Origin: GWE2-40-63 sp050179685
Lineage (GTDB): Bacteria; Bacteroidota; Bacteroidia; Bacteroidales; SZUA-534
Direction: 5' to 3'
NCBI GenBank assembly: GCA_050179685.1
Contig: JBFXEW010000014.1
Coordinates: 1-64,000 of the forward strand
DNA: 64,000 bases
Under the pieces are notes generated by a model. It did no database searches. It was not told where the DNA came from and saw nothing but the letters and a program-made list of their open reading frames with translations. Position numbers and translations under genes: made by a program. This document shows positions 27,421-36,507 of the stretch, piece after piece; position 1 is the first letter of the stretch, and every line of letters starts with the position of its first letter.

Positions 27421-27849
27421 ATGAAATCAATAAAACAATTAATTATTAATAATTTCAACCGATTCTCATTTGTGTTATTAATTCTAACTGCACCTGGTGT
27501 TTCTGGTCAAATTAACCCGGAAGAAAGTAAGGTGTTCAATGTATCAACTGACGAATTTTATACGCTTATTAATGAAGTTAATGGAAATATTATTGATGTT
27601 AGGACATTAGATGAATATAACTCTGGACATATAGAAAACGCTATGCTTATTGATTATTACCGTGGTGATCTTCAGCATAGGTTGGACTCCTTAGATAAAT
27701 CAGTTCCAGTATTAATTTATTGCCGTTCAGGAAATAGAAGTGCTACTGCTACCAATATAATGGAGTTCCTTGGGTTTAGACTAATTTATAATCTTGAAAA
27801 TGGTATTATTAGTTGGAAAGAAGCTAATTTTGAACTAATCACCGAATGA
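27421..27849 (+). CDS. Secreted rhodanese-like sulfurtransferase
   Basis: A 142-residue protein with a signal peptide ending in VSGQ and a single rhodanese domain: IDVRTLDEYNSGHI, then the complete active loop YCRSGNRSAT, then NLENGIISW. The catalytic Cys and Arg are intact. It acts in the periplasm, perhaps on thiosulfate or protein thiols. It follows the cytoplasmic rhodanese fusion by 59 bases. Confidence 0.75.
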   Translation: MKSIKQLIINNFNRFSFVLLILTAPGVSGQINPEESKVFNVSTDEFYTLINEVNGNIIDVRTLDEYNSGHIENAMLIDYYRGDLQHRLDSLDKSVPVLIYCRSGNRSATATNIMEFLGFRLIYNLENGIISWKEANFELITE

Positions 27850-27937
27850 TAATTTGTGTGTGTAAACAAACAGAACCATTTCGAGTTTATTATCATTGTT
27901 AAATTGCCTTTACTTCTATCACTAAGCATAATATTGC

Positions 27938-27945
27938 TAAATTTG
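27938..27945 (+). promoter_or_regulatory. Candidate -7 element TAAATTTG before first fur-like gene
   Basis: Matches TAnnTTTG and ends eight bases before the ATG at 27954, so transcripts would be almost leaderless. No good -33 element is seen. Confidence 0.25.
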
Positions 27946-27953
27946 TAACTGAC

Positions 27954-28367
27954 ATGAAAAAAGAGACTGAAGAACACTTACAATCTAAGAATATTAAACC
28001 TACTGCAATGAGAATCTTGGTATATGATGTTCTTAGCAATCAAAAAAAAGCTTTAAGCTTAATCGAAATTGAACAGCAATTTGAAAATGTTGAACGCTCT
28101 ACAATTTATAGAACCCTTAAAACATTTCAGGACAATTTACTAATTCATAGTGTAGATGATGGAACAGGTTCTATTAGATATGCTTTATGCGATGATGATT
28201 GTACTTGTTCTTTAGATGATTTGCATTATCATTTTTTTTGCACTAAGTGTGGACAAACACATTGTTTAAAAGATATTCCTATTCCTAAAGTTAATTTACC
28301 TGAGGGCTTTCGTTTCGAAAATGCAAATTATGTGATTAAAGGGACTTGTGCAAATTGTAAAAAGTAA
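27954..28367 (+). CDS. Fur-family metal-responsive repressor
   Basis: A 137-residue protein with a winged-helix start (LQSKNIKPTAMRILVYDVL, VERSTIYRTLKTF) and the Fur metal region: HYHFFCTKC and CANC, the four cysteines of the structural zinc site. The family includes Fur, Zur and PerR; the ligand set does not settle which. It is directly upstream of a palindromic operator and the CzcA block, so zinc-type regulation (Zur-like) is the best guess. A paralogue is at 40854. Confidence 0.85.
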   Translation: MKKETEEHLQSKNIKPTAMRILVYDVLSNQKKALSLIEIEQQFENVERSTIYRTLKTFQDNLLIHSVDDGTGSIRYALCDDDCTCSLDDLHYHFFCTKCGQTHCLKDIPIPKVNLPEGFRFENANYVIKGTCANCKK

Positions 28368-28370
28368 CTT

Positions 28371-28385
28371 TGCAATCTGGTTGCA
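28371..28385 (+). promoter_or_regulatory. Candidate Fur-family operator TGCAA-N5-TTGCA
   Basis: TGCAATCTGGTTGCA is a palindrome of 5-bp arms four bases after the fur-like stop. An identical arm pair lies at the same place after the second fur-like gene (41272-41286). Both lie 27 nt upstream of a TAnnTTTG element, so a bound repressor would cover the promoter. Confidence 0.55.
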
Positions 28386-28397
28386 TTAACTTTTTAA

Positions 28398-28405
28398 TAT
28401 TTTTG
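28398..28405 (+). promoter_or_regulatory. Candidate -7 element TATTTTTG
   Basis: Matches TAnnTTTG, 26 nt before the DUF6660 start. A TTTG at 28369-28372, overlapping the palindrome, is a possible -33 element at 25 nt. Confidence 0.4.
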
Positions 28406-28431
28406 TTGTTATTATTTTAAAGTAACATTTT

Positions 28432-28740
28432 ATGAAAATATTAGCACTCATATTATCCGTTTATGTCATAGCCCTGACTGCTATGCCATGTTCTGATGAT
28501 GGAGTTGTTGATAATAAATCTTTAAATATCGAAGTTGTTCAACAAAGTCAAACTCATTCCGAAGATATTGATTTGTGTTCACCATTTTGTTTTTGTAATT
28601 GTTGCCAAACACTTGCTCAACCTGCTTTATATAGCATTTCCCAGATTGCTATTCTTTCCGATAAATTAACGTTACCTTCTATGATTCAGAATGAAAAAGA
28701 AGGCATAATTTCTTTCTGGCGACCTCCAAAATACATTTAA
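28432..28740 (+). CDS. DUF6660 family small exported protein
   Basis: A 102-residue protein with the DUF6660 start MKILALILSVYVIALTAMPC and a cysteine-rich middle, CSPFCFCNCC. Family members lie before CzcA-type pumps in Bacteroidota. The Cys cluster suggests metal binding outside the cytoplasm. It is the first gene after the Fur-type operator. Function unknown. Confidence 0.7.
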   Translation: MKILALILSVYVIALTAMPCSDDGVVDNKSLNIEVVQQSQTHSEDIDLCSPFCFCNCCQTLAQPALYSISQIAILSDKLTLPSMIQNEKEGIISFWRPPKYI

Positions 28741-29044
28741 ATCCTTATACATCTTAGTATTAGGCTATAAAGCCTATAGCTTAAATGTAATTTCACTCCA
28801 TAATTCATTTTTTTACTGTGTTTTCAATTTATTCAGAATAGTTAAGTTCTTCTGGAAATTGTATCACGCAAAACTAATTAGAATGAAATCAAGGATTAAA
28901 ATTCAGGGTAGATTTCGATTTCTCCATTATGACCTTTTGATATTAATTTATCACTTAGCATATATGATAAAAAAAGGATTTCGTAAATCTTATACAAGGA
29001 TTAAGAAACAACACATTTATGATAAAATTTAAACTTTATATGAT
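28741..29044 (+). other. 304-bp gap before the CzcA fusion gene
   Basis: Holds a 49-codon open frame (28883-29032, listed separately) and a weak 6-bp hairpin near 28761-28776. No strong terminator or palindromic operator is seen. Confidence 0.4.
28883..29032 (+). CDS. Possible 49-residue basic small protein
   Basis: An ATG at 28883 opens a 49-codon frame ending at TAA 13 bases before the CzcA start. The product is basic (many Lys and Arg) with a central LLILIYHLAYMI hydrophobic stretch. There is no clear ribosome-binding site. It may be a leader peptide or chance in AT-rich DNA. Confidence 0.25.
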   Translation: MKSRIKIQGRFRFLHYDLLILIYHLAYMIKKGFRKSYTRIKKQHIYDKI

Positions 29045-32000
29045 ATGATAAACAGAATTATATCTTTTTCAATAAAAAACAAGGCACTGGTCGGACTGAT
29101 GATAGTCGGCCTGATTTTGGGCGGCATTTATTCAATGACCAAAGTACCACTTGATGCAGTACCTGATATTACAAATAATCAGGTGCTGGTAATTACAACT
29201 GCCCCTAATTTAGGGACGGAGGACATTGAACAATTTGTTACTTACCAAGTAGAGCTTGGAGTTGCAAACCTTCCCGGGGTTGAAGAAATCCGCTCCGTTT
29301 CAAGGTTTGGTCTTTCCGTAGTAACTATAGTATTTGAAGATAATATGGGTGCTTATCTTCCCAGACAGTTAGTGAGTGAAGCCTTGTCAGAAATAAAGGA
29401 AAAAATTCCTGAAGGTTTTGCAGAACCATTTATGGCTCCTATTAGTACAGGTCTGGGTGAAATTTACCAGTACACCCTCGAAGTACAACCTGGGTACGAT
29501 ACAGTTTATAATGACATGGAACTACGGACCATGCAAGAATGGATTGTAAAAAGACAAATGGCTATGCTCCCGGGTGTAGTTGAAGTAAACTCCTTTGGAG
29601 GTCGAGGCAAGCAATACGAAGTTTCTGTTAATCCGGATAAACTCAAAAGCATGGATATAACCATTGCAGACGTTTTTGACGCCTTAGAGAAAAACAACCA
29701 AAATACGGGAGGAGCTTATATTGAGAAAAACTTTCAAGCAAATTTTATTCGCGGTGAGGGTTTGATGCGTTCTTTAGACGATATTAAAAATACACTTGTT
29801 GCCAATAAAGATGGTCAGCCAATTTTCATTAGGGATGTAGCCGATGTTAAGTATGGCAGTTTTGTTCGTTATGGCACTTTCACACAAAACGGTAAAGGAG
29901 ATGCTGTTGGTGGTATTGTAATGATGTTAAAAGGTGCAAATTCCAACGATGTCATTAAACTGGTTAAGGAACGTGTAGAACTAATCCAAAAGTCGTTACC
30001 AGAAGGTGTTGAAATCAAACCATTCCTTGACAGGAGCAAATTAATAAAAAGCACCACTTCAACGGTTGCCGAAAACCTTTCTCTTGGAGCTTTAATTGTA
30101 ATATTTGTTTTGGTTATTTTCTTAGGGAATCTTCGAGGTGGACTTATCGTCGCTTCGACAATTCCACTGGCCTTACTTTTCTCGTTTATAATGATGCACC
30201 AGTTTGGAGTATGGGCAAACCTGATGAGTTTAGGAGCTATTGACTTTGGTATCCTAATAGATGGAGCGGTCATCATTATTGAAAGTATGATTTTCTATCT
30301 CCATAAAAAGGAACTTATAGGTACAAAGTTAGACAAGCCTAAACGCAATGAAATTGCTTACAATTCAGCAAGCAAGATGATGAATTCTGCTTTCTTCGGA
30401 CAGCTAATCATACTTATTGTTTTTGTACCCGTTTTGGCATTACAAGGTGTAGAAGGAAAAATGTTTATTCCTATGGCTATGACCTTTGGTTTTGCAATAC
30501 TTGGAGTAGTTTTGCTTTGCTTAACATACATTCCTATGATGGCATCTTTATTTCTTCAACCACCAAAAACAGATAAAAAAACTTGGGGAGAAAAAGTTAT
30601 AGGAAAGTTAGAAAGAATGTATGAACCTGCTATTCATTGGGCTTTAAAGAGAACAAAACTGGTTCTAATATCTGCAATAATATTGTTAATTTCCGGTTGG
30701 TTTGTATTTTCACGATTGGGAGCTGAATTTACTCCCCAACTTGACGAAGGTGATTTTGCTTTTCAGGCATTTTTGAAGCCAGGAACATCCCTTTCTGAGG
30801 TTCAAAAAGCTTCAACCCGTCTCGAACAAATTGTTCTTGAAAACTTCCCGGATGAAGTTGAATCAATTCAGTCACGAATAGGTGTAGCCGAATTACCAAT
30901 GGACCCGATGCCCTTGGATATCGCAGATATTTTTGTAATTCTTAAACCTAAAGATGAATGGACAAAAGCAGATTCAAAGCAAGAACTTATAGAGCAGGTT
31001 GAAGAAAAAGTAAGGGAACTGCCGGGTATAAACTATGCTTTTACGCAACCCATTGAAATGCGGTTTAACGAATTACTTACCGGTATTCGTGAGGATGTTG
31101 CCATAAAACTTTACGGTTCTGACTTGAATGTTTTAGCAGAAAAAGCCCAAGAAATAAAAGGGCTTATATCCGGTATTGAAGGTATTGCAGGAATTAAAGC
31201 AGAAGCAACCAAAGGTTTGCCACAAATTACCATCAACTATAACAGAAGTAAGCTTGGTAGATATGGACTAAGCATAAATGAGTTAAATACAATTGTTGAA
31301 ACAGCTTTTAGTGGTGGAATTGCAGGAGTAATTTACGAAGGGGAGCGAATGTTTGATTTAGTGGTTCGCCTTGATGAAGAACATCGAAAAAGCATTGAAG
31401 ATATTAAAAACTTATATGTAAATCTACCTGATGGAAATCAAATTCCTTTTAAGGAAGTAGCAGATATAAGTTATCAACCCGGCCCAATGCAAATTGGTAG
31501 GGACAATACCAATAGAAGGACTTATGTTGGTATAAACGTTGAAGGCAGAGATGTAAAATCTTTGGTTGAAGAAATACAACAAACATTAGACGATAAACTA
31601 GTACTTCCAACAGGGTATTATATCAGATATGGTGGAGCATTTGAAAACCTCGAAAGAGCGAGTGAACGACTTGCTTTGGTAGTGCCTCTAGCTTTAGCCC
31701 TTATTTTTATGTTAGTGTTTTTTGCGGTGAAATCACTAAAACAAACACTTATGATATATATCGCTGTACCTTTTGCAGCTGTAGGCGGTATAATTTCTCT
31801 TTATTTACGAGGTATGCCTTTTAGTATCTCTGCCGGTGTTGGCTTCATTGTACTTTTTGGAGTTGCTGTTTTAAACGGACTTGTACTTATTAGTGGATTT
31901 AATGAAATGAAAAGTGAAGGAAAGTTTAGCCTTTCTGAAATAATTACTAAAGGCTCAATACGCCGGATTCGCCCAATTTTATTGACAGCTTCTACTGATA

Positions 32001-33391
32001 TTCTTGGTTTTTTACCAATGGCTATATCAACGTCTGCAGGTGCTGAGGTTCAAAGACCATTAGCTACTGTAGTTATAGGCGGTATGTTAACTTCAACACT
32101 CCTAACCTTAGTAGTACTGCCAGTTTTATATAATCTTGTTGAATCAGGAAAAAGTAAGATTAAAGCTCCTAAATTAAATACAGCCGTTATCACTGTTTTA
32201 TTTGTTTTTGTTGGCTTAGGAATTACAAATACTTCAAAGGGACAGGATGTAAACTCAATATCATTACAACAGGCCATTGACAGGGCAAAAGAAAATTACC
32301 CGTCTTTAAAGGCAGCATCTCTGGAAATTGATAAGCAAAATGCTTTAAAAGCCACTTCTTACGATTTTGGTGGTACCTCAATATATACAGGAAAAGAGGA
32401 AGTAGGGAACGGTTTTACTGGTGTCCAAAATCAGTTAGGAATTGCGCAATCAGATATTGATATATTTGGCATTCCAGCAAAAAGTAAATTAAGTAATGCC
32501 AATACCCAATTAGCAATTTCAAAATTAGAATTAACTGAAAATGCATTGATAAGGGATGTAAGTATAGCTTGGTATAAGTCTTATGCAGCTAAAAAACAAT
32601 GGCAACTATACCTTCAGCTTGATAGTATTTATGCTAACTTTTTAAAAGCTGCCGAATTGCGCTTTAAAACCCAGCAAACGTCTAAAGTTGAATATTTATC
32701 GGCATCTGCTAAGTACAAAGAACTTGTGGTTAACCTGAAACAGGCCAATAGTAAATATAAAGCTTCGCTTCAGATATTGAACCAATACCTGATGTTGCCC
32801 GAAGAGTTTGGTATAAATGAAAGTGGCACAGAAGATGAAAGTGACTATAAATCTATGCAGATAATGGATTCAATAACTAACTCACCATTGTTAGGTTACT
32901 ATCAAAAACAGGTGGATGTTTCGAACGCTTCATGGAAAGTTGAACGTTCCAATTTTCTACCGAAACTCGATTTGGGATATTCCAAACAGATAGTTGATAA
33001 TCAGTCGGGCTTTTACGCATGGCAGGCAGGAATTTCAATACCCTTATTGTTTTTCTCTCAATCGGGAAAAACGAAAGCTGCAAAGATAAATTATGAAATT
33101 GCAGGACAGAGTTATAAGCAAAAACAACTAGAGTTAAATGCCACGTTCAAAGAACTGTACAGTCGATACCTGACAATGCTTGAGGTTCTGGAGTATTACA
33201 ACAGTGAGGCTCTCCCTTTGGCAGATGAACAAATCGAGGCAGCTAATTTAGGCTACAAGTTGGGTAGTCTTGATTACATCCAGTTTATTCAAAATGTGGA
33301 GCTGGCTATTAAAACCAAACAGGAGTATTTATTCAATCTGTCAGAATATTATAATATAAAAGAGCAATTAGAATATATATCTGGTCAATAA
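29045..33391 (+). CDS. czcA: CzcA-type RND permease fused to a TolC-like domain
   Basis: A 1448-residue protein. Residues 1-1035 are a heavy-metal RND permease with VPLDAVPDITNNQV near 35 and the TM4 motif GAIDFGILIDGAVIIIES (about 398-415), whose Asp, Asp and Glu match the zinc/cobalt/cadmium subgroup. After a membrane stretch and a signal-like GQD, residues about 1060-1448 form a TolC-type helical domain with repeats such as QAIDRAKENYPSLKAAS. Pump and channel in one chain is known in Bacteroidota. The adaptor gene follows 18 bases on. The chain would have to cross both membranes or be cut. Confidence 0.88.
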   Translation: MINRIISFSIKNKALVGLMIVGLILGGIYSMTKVPLDAVPDITNNQVLVITTAPNLGTEDIEQFVTYQVELGVANLPGVEEIRSVSRFGLSVVTIVFEDNMGAYLPRQLVSEALSEIKEKIPEGFAEPFMAPISTGLGEIYQYTLEVQPGYDTVYNDMELRTMQEWIVKRQMAMLPGVVEVNSFGGRGKQYEVSVNPDKLKSMDITIADVFDALEKNNQNTGGAYIEKNFQANFIRGEGLMRSLDDIKNTLVANKDGQPIFIRDVADVKYGSFVRYGTFTQNGKGDAVGGIVMMLKGANSNDVIKLVKERVELIQKSLPEGVEIKPFLDRSKLIKSTTSTVAENLSLGALIVIFVLVIFLGNLRGGLIVASTIPLALLFSFIMMHQFGVWANLMSLGAIDFGILIDGAVIIIESMIFYLHKKELIGTKLDKPKRNEIAYNSASKMMNSAFFGQLIILIVFVPVLALQGVEGKMFIPMAMTFGFAILGVVLLCLTYIPMMASLFLQPPKTDKKTWGEKVIGKLERMYEPAIHWALKRTKLVLISAIILLISGWFVFSRLGAEFTPQLDEGDFAFQAFLKPGTSLSEVQKASTRLEQIVLENFPDEVESIQSRIGVAELPMDPMPLDIADIFVILKPKDEWTKADSKQELIEQVEEKVRELPGINYAFTQPIEMRFNELLTGIREDVAIKLYGSDLNVLAEKAQEIKGLISGIEGIAGIKAEATKGLPQITINYNRSKLGRYGLSINELNTIVETAFSGGIAGVIYEGERMFDLVVRLDEEHRKSIEDIKNLYVNLPDGNQIPFKEVADISYQPGPMQIGRDNTNRRTYVGINVEGRDVKSLVEEIQQTLDDKLVLPTGYYIRYGGAFENLERASERLALVVPLALALIFMLVFFAVKSLKQTLMIYIAVPFAAVGGIISLYLRGMPFSISAGVGFIVLFGVAVLNGLVLISGFNEMKSEGKFSLSEIITKGSIRRIRPILLTASTDILGFLPMAISTSAGAEVQRPLATVVIGGMLTSTLLTLVVLPVLYNLVESGKSKIKAPKLNTAVITVLFVFVGLGITNTSKGQDVNSISLQQAIDRAKENYPSLKAASLEIDKQNALKATSYDFGGTSIYTGKEEVGNGFTGVQNQLGIAQSDIDIFGIPAKSKLSNANTQLAISKLELTENALIRDVSIAWYKSYAAKKQWQLYLQLDSIYANFLKAAELRFKTQQTSKVEYLSASAKYKELVVNLKQANSKYKASLQILNQYLMLPEEFGINESGTEDESDYKSMQIMDSITNSPLLGYYQKQVDVSNASWKVERSNFLPKLDLGYSKQIVDNQSGFYAWQAGISIPLLFFSQSGKTKAAKINYEIAGQSYKQKQLELNATFKELYSRYLTMLEVLEYYNSEALPLADEQIEAANLGYKLGSLDYIQFIQNVELAIKTKQEYLFNLSEYYNIKEQLEYISGQ

Positions 33392-33409
33392 TTAAAAAAA
33401 TATAGAAAA

Positions 33410-34651
33410 ATGAAATCAAAAATATTTATAATGTTTATTGCATTTGCCACTTTAATATCATGCAACGTGCAAAACCGAAGTGAACAAGAAGAAGAAAATG
33501 AAGAACATGGTCAGGAAGGTGTAGTTATTCTGAATGAAAAACAACGTGAAGCCTTAAAGTTGGAATTAGGCACATTCCAAATGCGTAACCTAACAACTTT
33601 AGTAAAAACTAATGGAGAATTAGAAGTACCACCTGCAAGTATTGCAGATATTACAGCAATTATTGGGGGTAATGTGAAGGAAATTAAAGTTTTTCATGGA
33701 GACAAGGTAAAAAAAGGTCAAGTATTGGCAATCCTTGAACATCCCGATTATATATCATTACAGGAAGAATATTCAGAAATGGCTAATAAATTGGAATATC
33801 TTGAAAAAGAATACAACCGCCAGAAAGAATTATTTGAGAATAATGTTGGAGCAGGGAAAGATTATCAACAGGTAAAATCAGAATACAATACGGCTAAATC
33901 CCGATATGCAGGATTGAAATCACGCCTTATACTTTTAAATCTTTCTCCAGAAGATGTTAAAAACGGTTCAATATCAAATACAATAAGGATTCTTTCCCCA
34001 ATTAATGGTTATGTAAATGAGATAAATATAAATGTTGGAACGTATGTTGACTCAAAAGATAAGCTCATGGAAGTAACAGATAATAGCAATATACATGCCG
34101 ATTTTATGGTTTTCGAAAAAGATGTATACTTAATAAAAATAGGGCAAAAGGTTGATTTTATCGTATCTAACAGACCGGGTGAAGAACTTTCTTCCACGAT
34201 TTTTGCAATTGGTAAAGAATTTGAAAACAATACCAGATCGGTACAAATACATGCAAAACTTAATAAACCTCATACTAAATTAATTCCTGGTATGTATATA
34301 TCAGGACTTATCCATACGGACGAAAACTACACACGAGCTTTACCTGACAATGCCATCGTATCAGAAGGCACAAAGTCTTTTATTTTCATTTTAGACCAAA
34401 ATGCTTTAAAGGAACTTGAAGAAGGAAAAGAGGAACATGAAGGCGAAGAGGAAAACACTGAGGAAAAAATAGAAATAGGTGAAGATGCGATGGCTTTTAG
34501 AATGATTGAAGTATTTACAGGGCAAAAAGATGGTGGATATACAGAAATTAAATTGCTTGATTCATTGCCTGAAAATACACAAATTGTAATGAACGCAGCA
34601 TATTATCTACTGTCTGATTTGAAAAAAGACGAAGCTGGTGACGATGATTAA
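33410..34651 (+). CDS. czcB: CzcB-like periplasmic adaptor lipoprotein
   Basis: A 413-residue protein with a lipobox (LISCNVQ), an acidic linker, then an adaptor core with half-lipoyl segments (VFHGDKVKKGQVLAIL; ILSPINGYVNEI), a coiled-coil hairpin at about 115-170, and a C-terminal barrel. An acidic/His insert (EEHEGEEENTEE) at about 340 may bind metal. It lacks the zinc-ribbon and DUF3347 domains of the cus adaptor. It pairs with the CzcA fusion, linking pump and channel. Confidence 0.85.
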   Translation: MKSKIFIMFIAFATLISCNVQNRSEQEEENEEHGQEGVVILNEKQREALKLELGTFQMRNLTTLVKTNGELEVPPASIADITAIIGGNVKEIKVFHGDKVKKGQVLAILEHPDYISLQEEYSEMANKLEYLEKEYNRQKELFENNVGAGKDYQQVKSEYNTAKSRYAGLKSRLILLNLSPEDVKNGSISNTIRILSPINGYVNEININVGTYVDSKDKLMEVTDNSNIHADFMVFEKDVYLIKIGQKVDFIVSNRPGEELSSTIFAIGKEFENNTRSVQIHAKLNKPHTKLIPGMYISGLIHTDENYTRALPDNAIVSEGTKSFIFILDQNALKELEEGKEEHEGEEENTEEKIEIGEDAMAFRMIEVFTGQKDGGYTEIKLLDSLPENTQIVMNAAYYLLSDLKKDEAGDDD

Positions 34652-34673
34652 TAAAACTTCTAAAAACTATGAT

Positions 34674-35003
34674 ATGAAAGAAATAAAAGCATTTATTCGA
34701 CCCAATAAAGTGAACGATGTTGTGCATCACTTAAAGGATGCAGGATTTGAGAACATTACAATTTCGTCCGCTGAGGGGACAGGGAAATTTCAGGATGAAA
34801 ACGCCTTTGTTTCCCAAAAGTTTTCAATAACCGATAGCGAAGTGGCAAAGCTTGAGGTCGTTGTAAAAAAGGAAAAAGTTGATACTATAGTGAGTATAAT
34901 CTGTAAATATGGCTGTACGCTTAATCCTGGTGACGGATTTATTTATGTATCCAATGTTGAAAAGGCATACCGTGTAAAAACAGGATTAGAAAACGGTAAG
35001 TAG
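34674..35003 (+). CDS. P-II-like signalling protein (second copy)
   Basis: A 109-residue protein starting at MKEIKAFIRPNKV, the usual P-II opening; an ATG at 34638 would add 12 residues inside the adaptor's 3' end and is unlikely. It ends with GCTLNPGDGFIYVSNVEKAYRV, the P-II C-terminal pattern. As at 12035 it stands by an RND metal pump, fitting the metal-linked P-II group. A hairpin terminator follows. Confidence 0.75.
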   Translation: MKEIKAFIRPNKVNDVVHHLKDAGFENITISSAEGTGKFQDENAFVSQKFSITDSEVAKLEVVVKKEKVDTIVSIICKYGCTLNPGDGFIYVSNVEKAYRVKTGLENGK

Positions 35004-35013
35004 TTTACTTAAG

Positions 35014-35051
35014 TTGGTAGCTTGTAATAACAAAGCAAGCTACTAATTTTT
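35014..35051 (+). terminator. Hairpin terminator after the czc/P-II genes
   Basis: TTGGTAGCTTG (35014-35024) pairs with CAAGCTACTAA (35036-35046), with one G-U, around an 11-nt loop and followed by TTTTT. This is a typical Rho-independent terminator. Confidence 0.7.
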
Positions 35052-35094
35052 ATATTGAAGAAAGTTGTAAATGTTAGTTATTTAATCGACTATA

Positions 35095-35514
35095 ATGACA
35101 ACTCAGTTAAAAGTACAGGAAAGAATAACTAAAATGCTAAAGAAACTTTATGCCATTTCTTCGAGTTACGGTGGAAAATGCCTTTCTAACGATTATGAAA
35201 ATATCAGACAAAAACTTTTATGGGAATGTAAGAAAGGTCATAAATGGTATGCATCAGCTAACAGCATTTTGTATTCCGGTAGTTGGTGTCCGTACTGCGC
35301 AGGAAGCTATAAACTATCACTAATAGAGTTGCGAAGGCTTGCAGAACAAAAAGACGGTAAGTGTCTTGCATCTGAATATGTAAATTCAAAAACCAAAATG
35401 CTGTGGCAGTGTAAAGAAGGACACCAATGGTTCGCAACTGCTTTTAGCATAAAAACAAGGAAAAGCTGGTGTCCGTCATGTTATAAAACTCATTTTAAAA
35501 AAGAAAAATTATGA
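35095..35514 (+). CDS. Small protein with two zinc-ribbon repeats
   Basis: A 139-residue protein with two copies of a Cys-pair module: WECKKGHKW...WCPYCAG and WQCKEGHQW...WCPSCYK. Each has CxxGH(K/Q)W then CPxC, the pattern of the probable zinc-ribbon family (DUF4379-like) found in some phage and nuclease proteins. A DNA-binding role is possible. Its stop overlaps the next ATG (ATGA), so it is coupled to the SPFH lipoprotein gene. Confidence 0.6.
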   Translation: MTTQLKVQERITKMLKKLYAISSSYGGKCLSNDYENIRQKLLWECKKGHKWYASANSILYSGSWCPYCAGSYKLSLIELRRLAEQKDGKCLASEYVNSKTKMLWQCKEGHQWFATAFSIKTRKSWCPSCYKTHFKKEKL

Positions 35515-36386
35515 AAACAATAAAAATTATTAGCTTGATTGCTGTCTCAGCAATTATACTTAGCGGTTGTGCTGTAATTCGCCCAGGCGAAGTAGCTTTA
35601 AAAGTTAAGTATGGTAAAATTAAACCTGGCATTTTGATGCCTGGAATGTATGGTAGAAGTATTATAGGAACTCGAATAGAGCGTTTTGACACTCGCGTTA
35701 TTGAATACTCTAAAAAACTTGGATTTCATAGCAAAGAAGGTATAGAAGTAACTTCTGACATAACATTGCTTTATCATTTAGTACCGGATTCTGCGCAAAG
35801 TATTTATCAGAAATTCGACGGTTATTATCAGAACACCCTTATTGTTAATAATCTTATTACTGCAGCGCGACAAGAGGGGCTTAACCATAATGCCATCGAA
35901 CTTATTACAAAGCGGGCCGAGATAGAAAATTCCATAAAAGAAAAACTCATCACTACAATTGGCCAGTATGGTTTTGCGATAGATTTAGTGCTTATCAAAG
36001 ACATCGACCTGCCAGTAGCTGTAACGCAAACCATTCAGTCGAAATTAAATGCCGAACAAGTTTCCAAGAGAACCGAGATTGATTTGGAAATACTAAGAAA
36101 AAACCTTGATTACCAAATTGAAAAAGAGAAGAAAGAAGCTGAACTTGAGGTTGTAAAGCAACGTATAGCACTTGATTTTGTTATTGAGAAGCAAAAGAAA
36201 GAATCTGAACGCCTGATTATAGAATCAGAAGCCATTAAAAAATCGCAAGACATTCTGAATTCTTCTCTCTCTGACAAGTTGATTAAGTTTAAAGCACTGG
36301 AAATTACCAGAGATTTAGTTTCATCTCCTAATGCAAAAATCATTATAACAGATGGAAAATCACCGGTAATACTGAATGATAAATAA
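35511..36386 (+). CDS. SPFH/prohibitin-domain lipoprotein
   Basis: A 291-residue protein with a lipobox (ILSGCAVI), an SPFH/Band 7 domain (RPGEVALKVKYGKI to about residue 190) and a Lys/Glu-rich coiled coil at about 185-250. SPFH proteins form large membrane-bound rings that organise proteases and transporters. Lipid anchoring in place of a membrane helix is unusual. It overlaps the zinc-ribbon gene by four bases. A metal-resistance role is only suggested by position. Confidence 0.75.
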   Translation: MKTIKIISLIAVSAIILSGCAVIRPGEVALKVKYGKIKPGILMPGMYGRSIIGTRIERFDTRVIEYSKKLGFHSKEGIEVTSDITLLYHLVPDSAQSIYQKFDGYYQNTLIVNNLITAARQEGLNHNAIELITKRAEIENSIKEKLITTIGQYGFAIDLVLIKDIDLPVAVTQTIQSKLNAEQVSKRTEIDLEILRKNLDYQIEKEKKEAELEVVKQRIALDFVIEKQKKESERLIIESEAIKKSQDILNSSLSDKLIKFKALEITRDLVSSPNAKIIITDGKSPVILNDK

Positions 36387-36507
36387 AAGCTGTTATTGGT
36401 AGAATACATTCAGTTTTTTATTTCTGAAAATCGAGAAAGGATTGGAGCTATCACTTAACTAATTAAGATAATAAAGAAAGTAGATAAATTAAAGAATTTA
36501 AAGTATG

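Noticed and set aside
27845..27897. 9-bp inverted repeat AATGATAAT/ATTATCATT after the secreted rhodanese gene
   Set aside because: Pure AT-rich stem with a 35-nt loop and no T-tract; expected by chance in this DNA.
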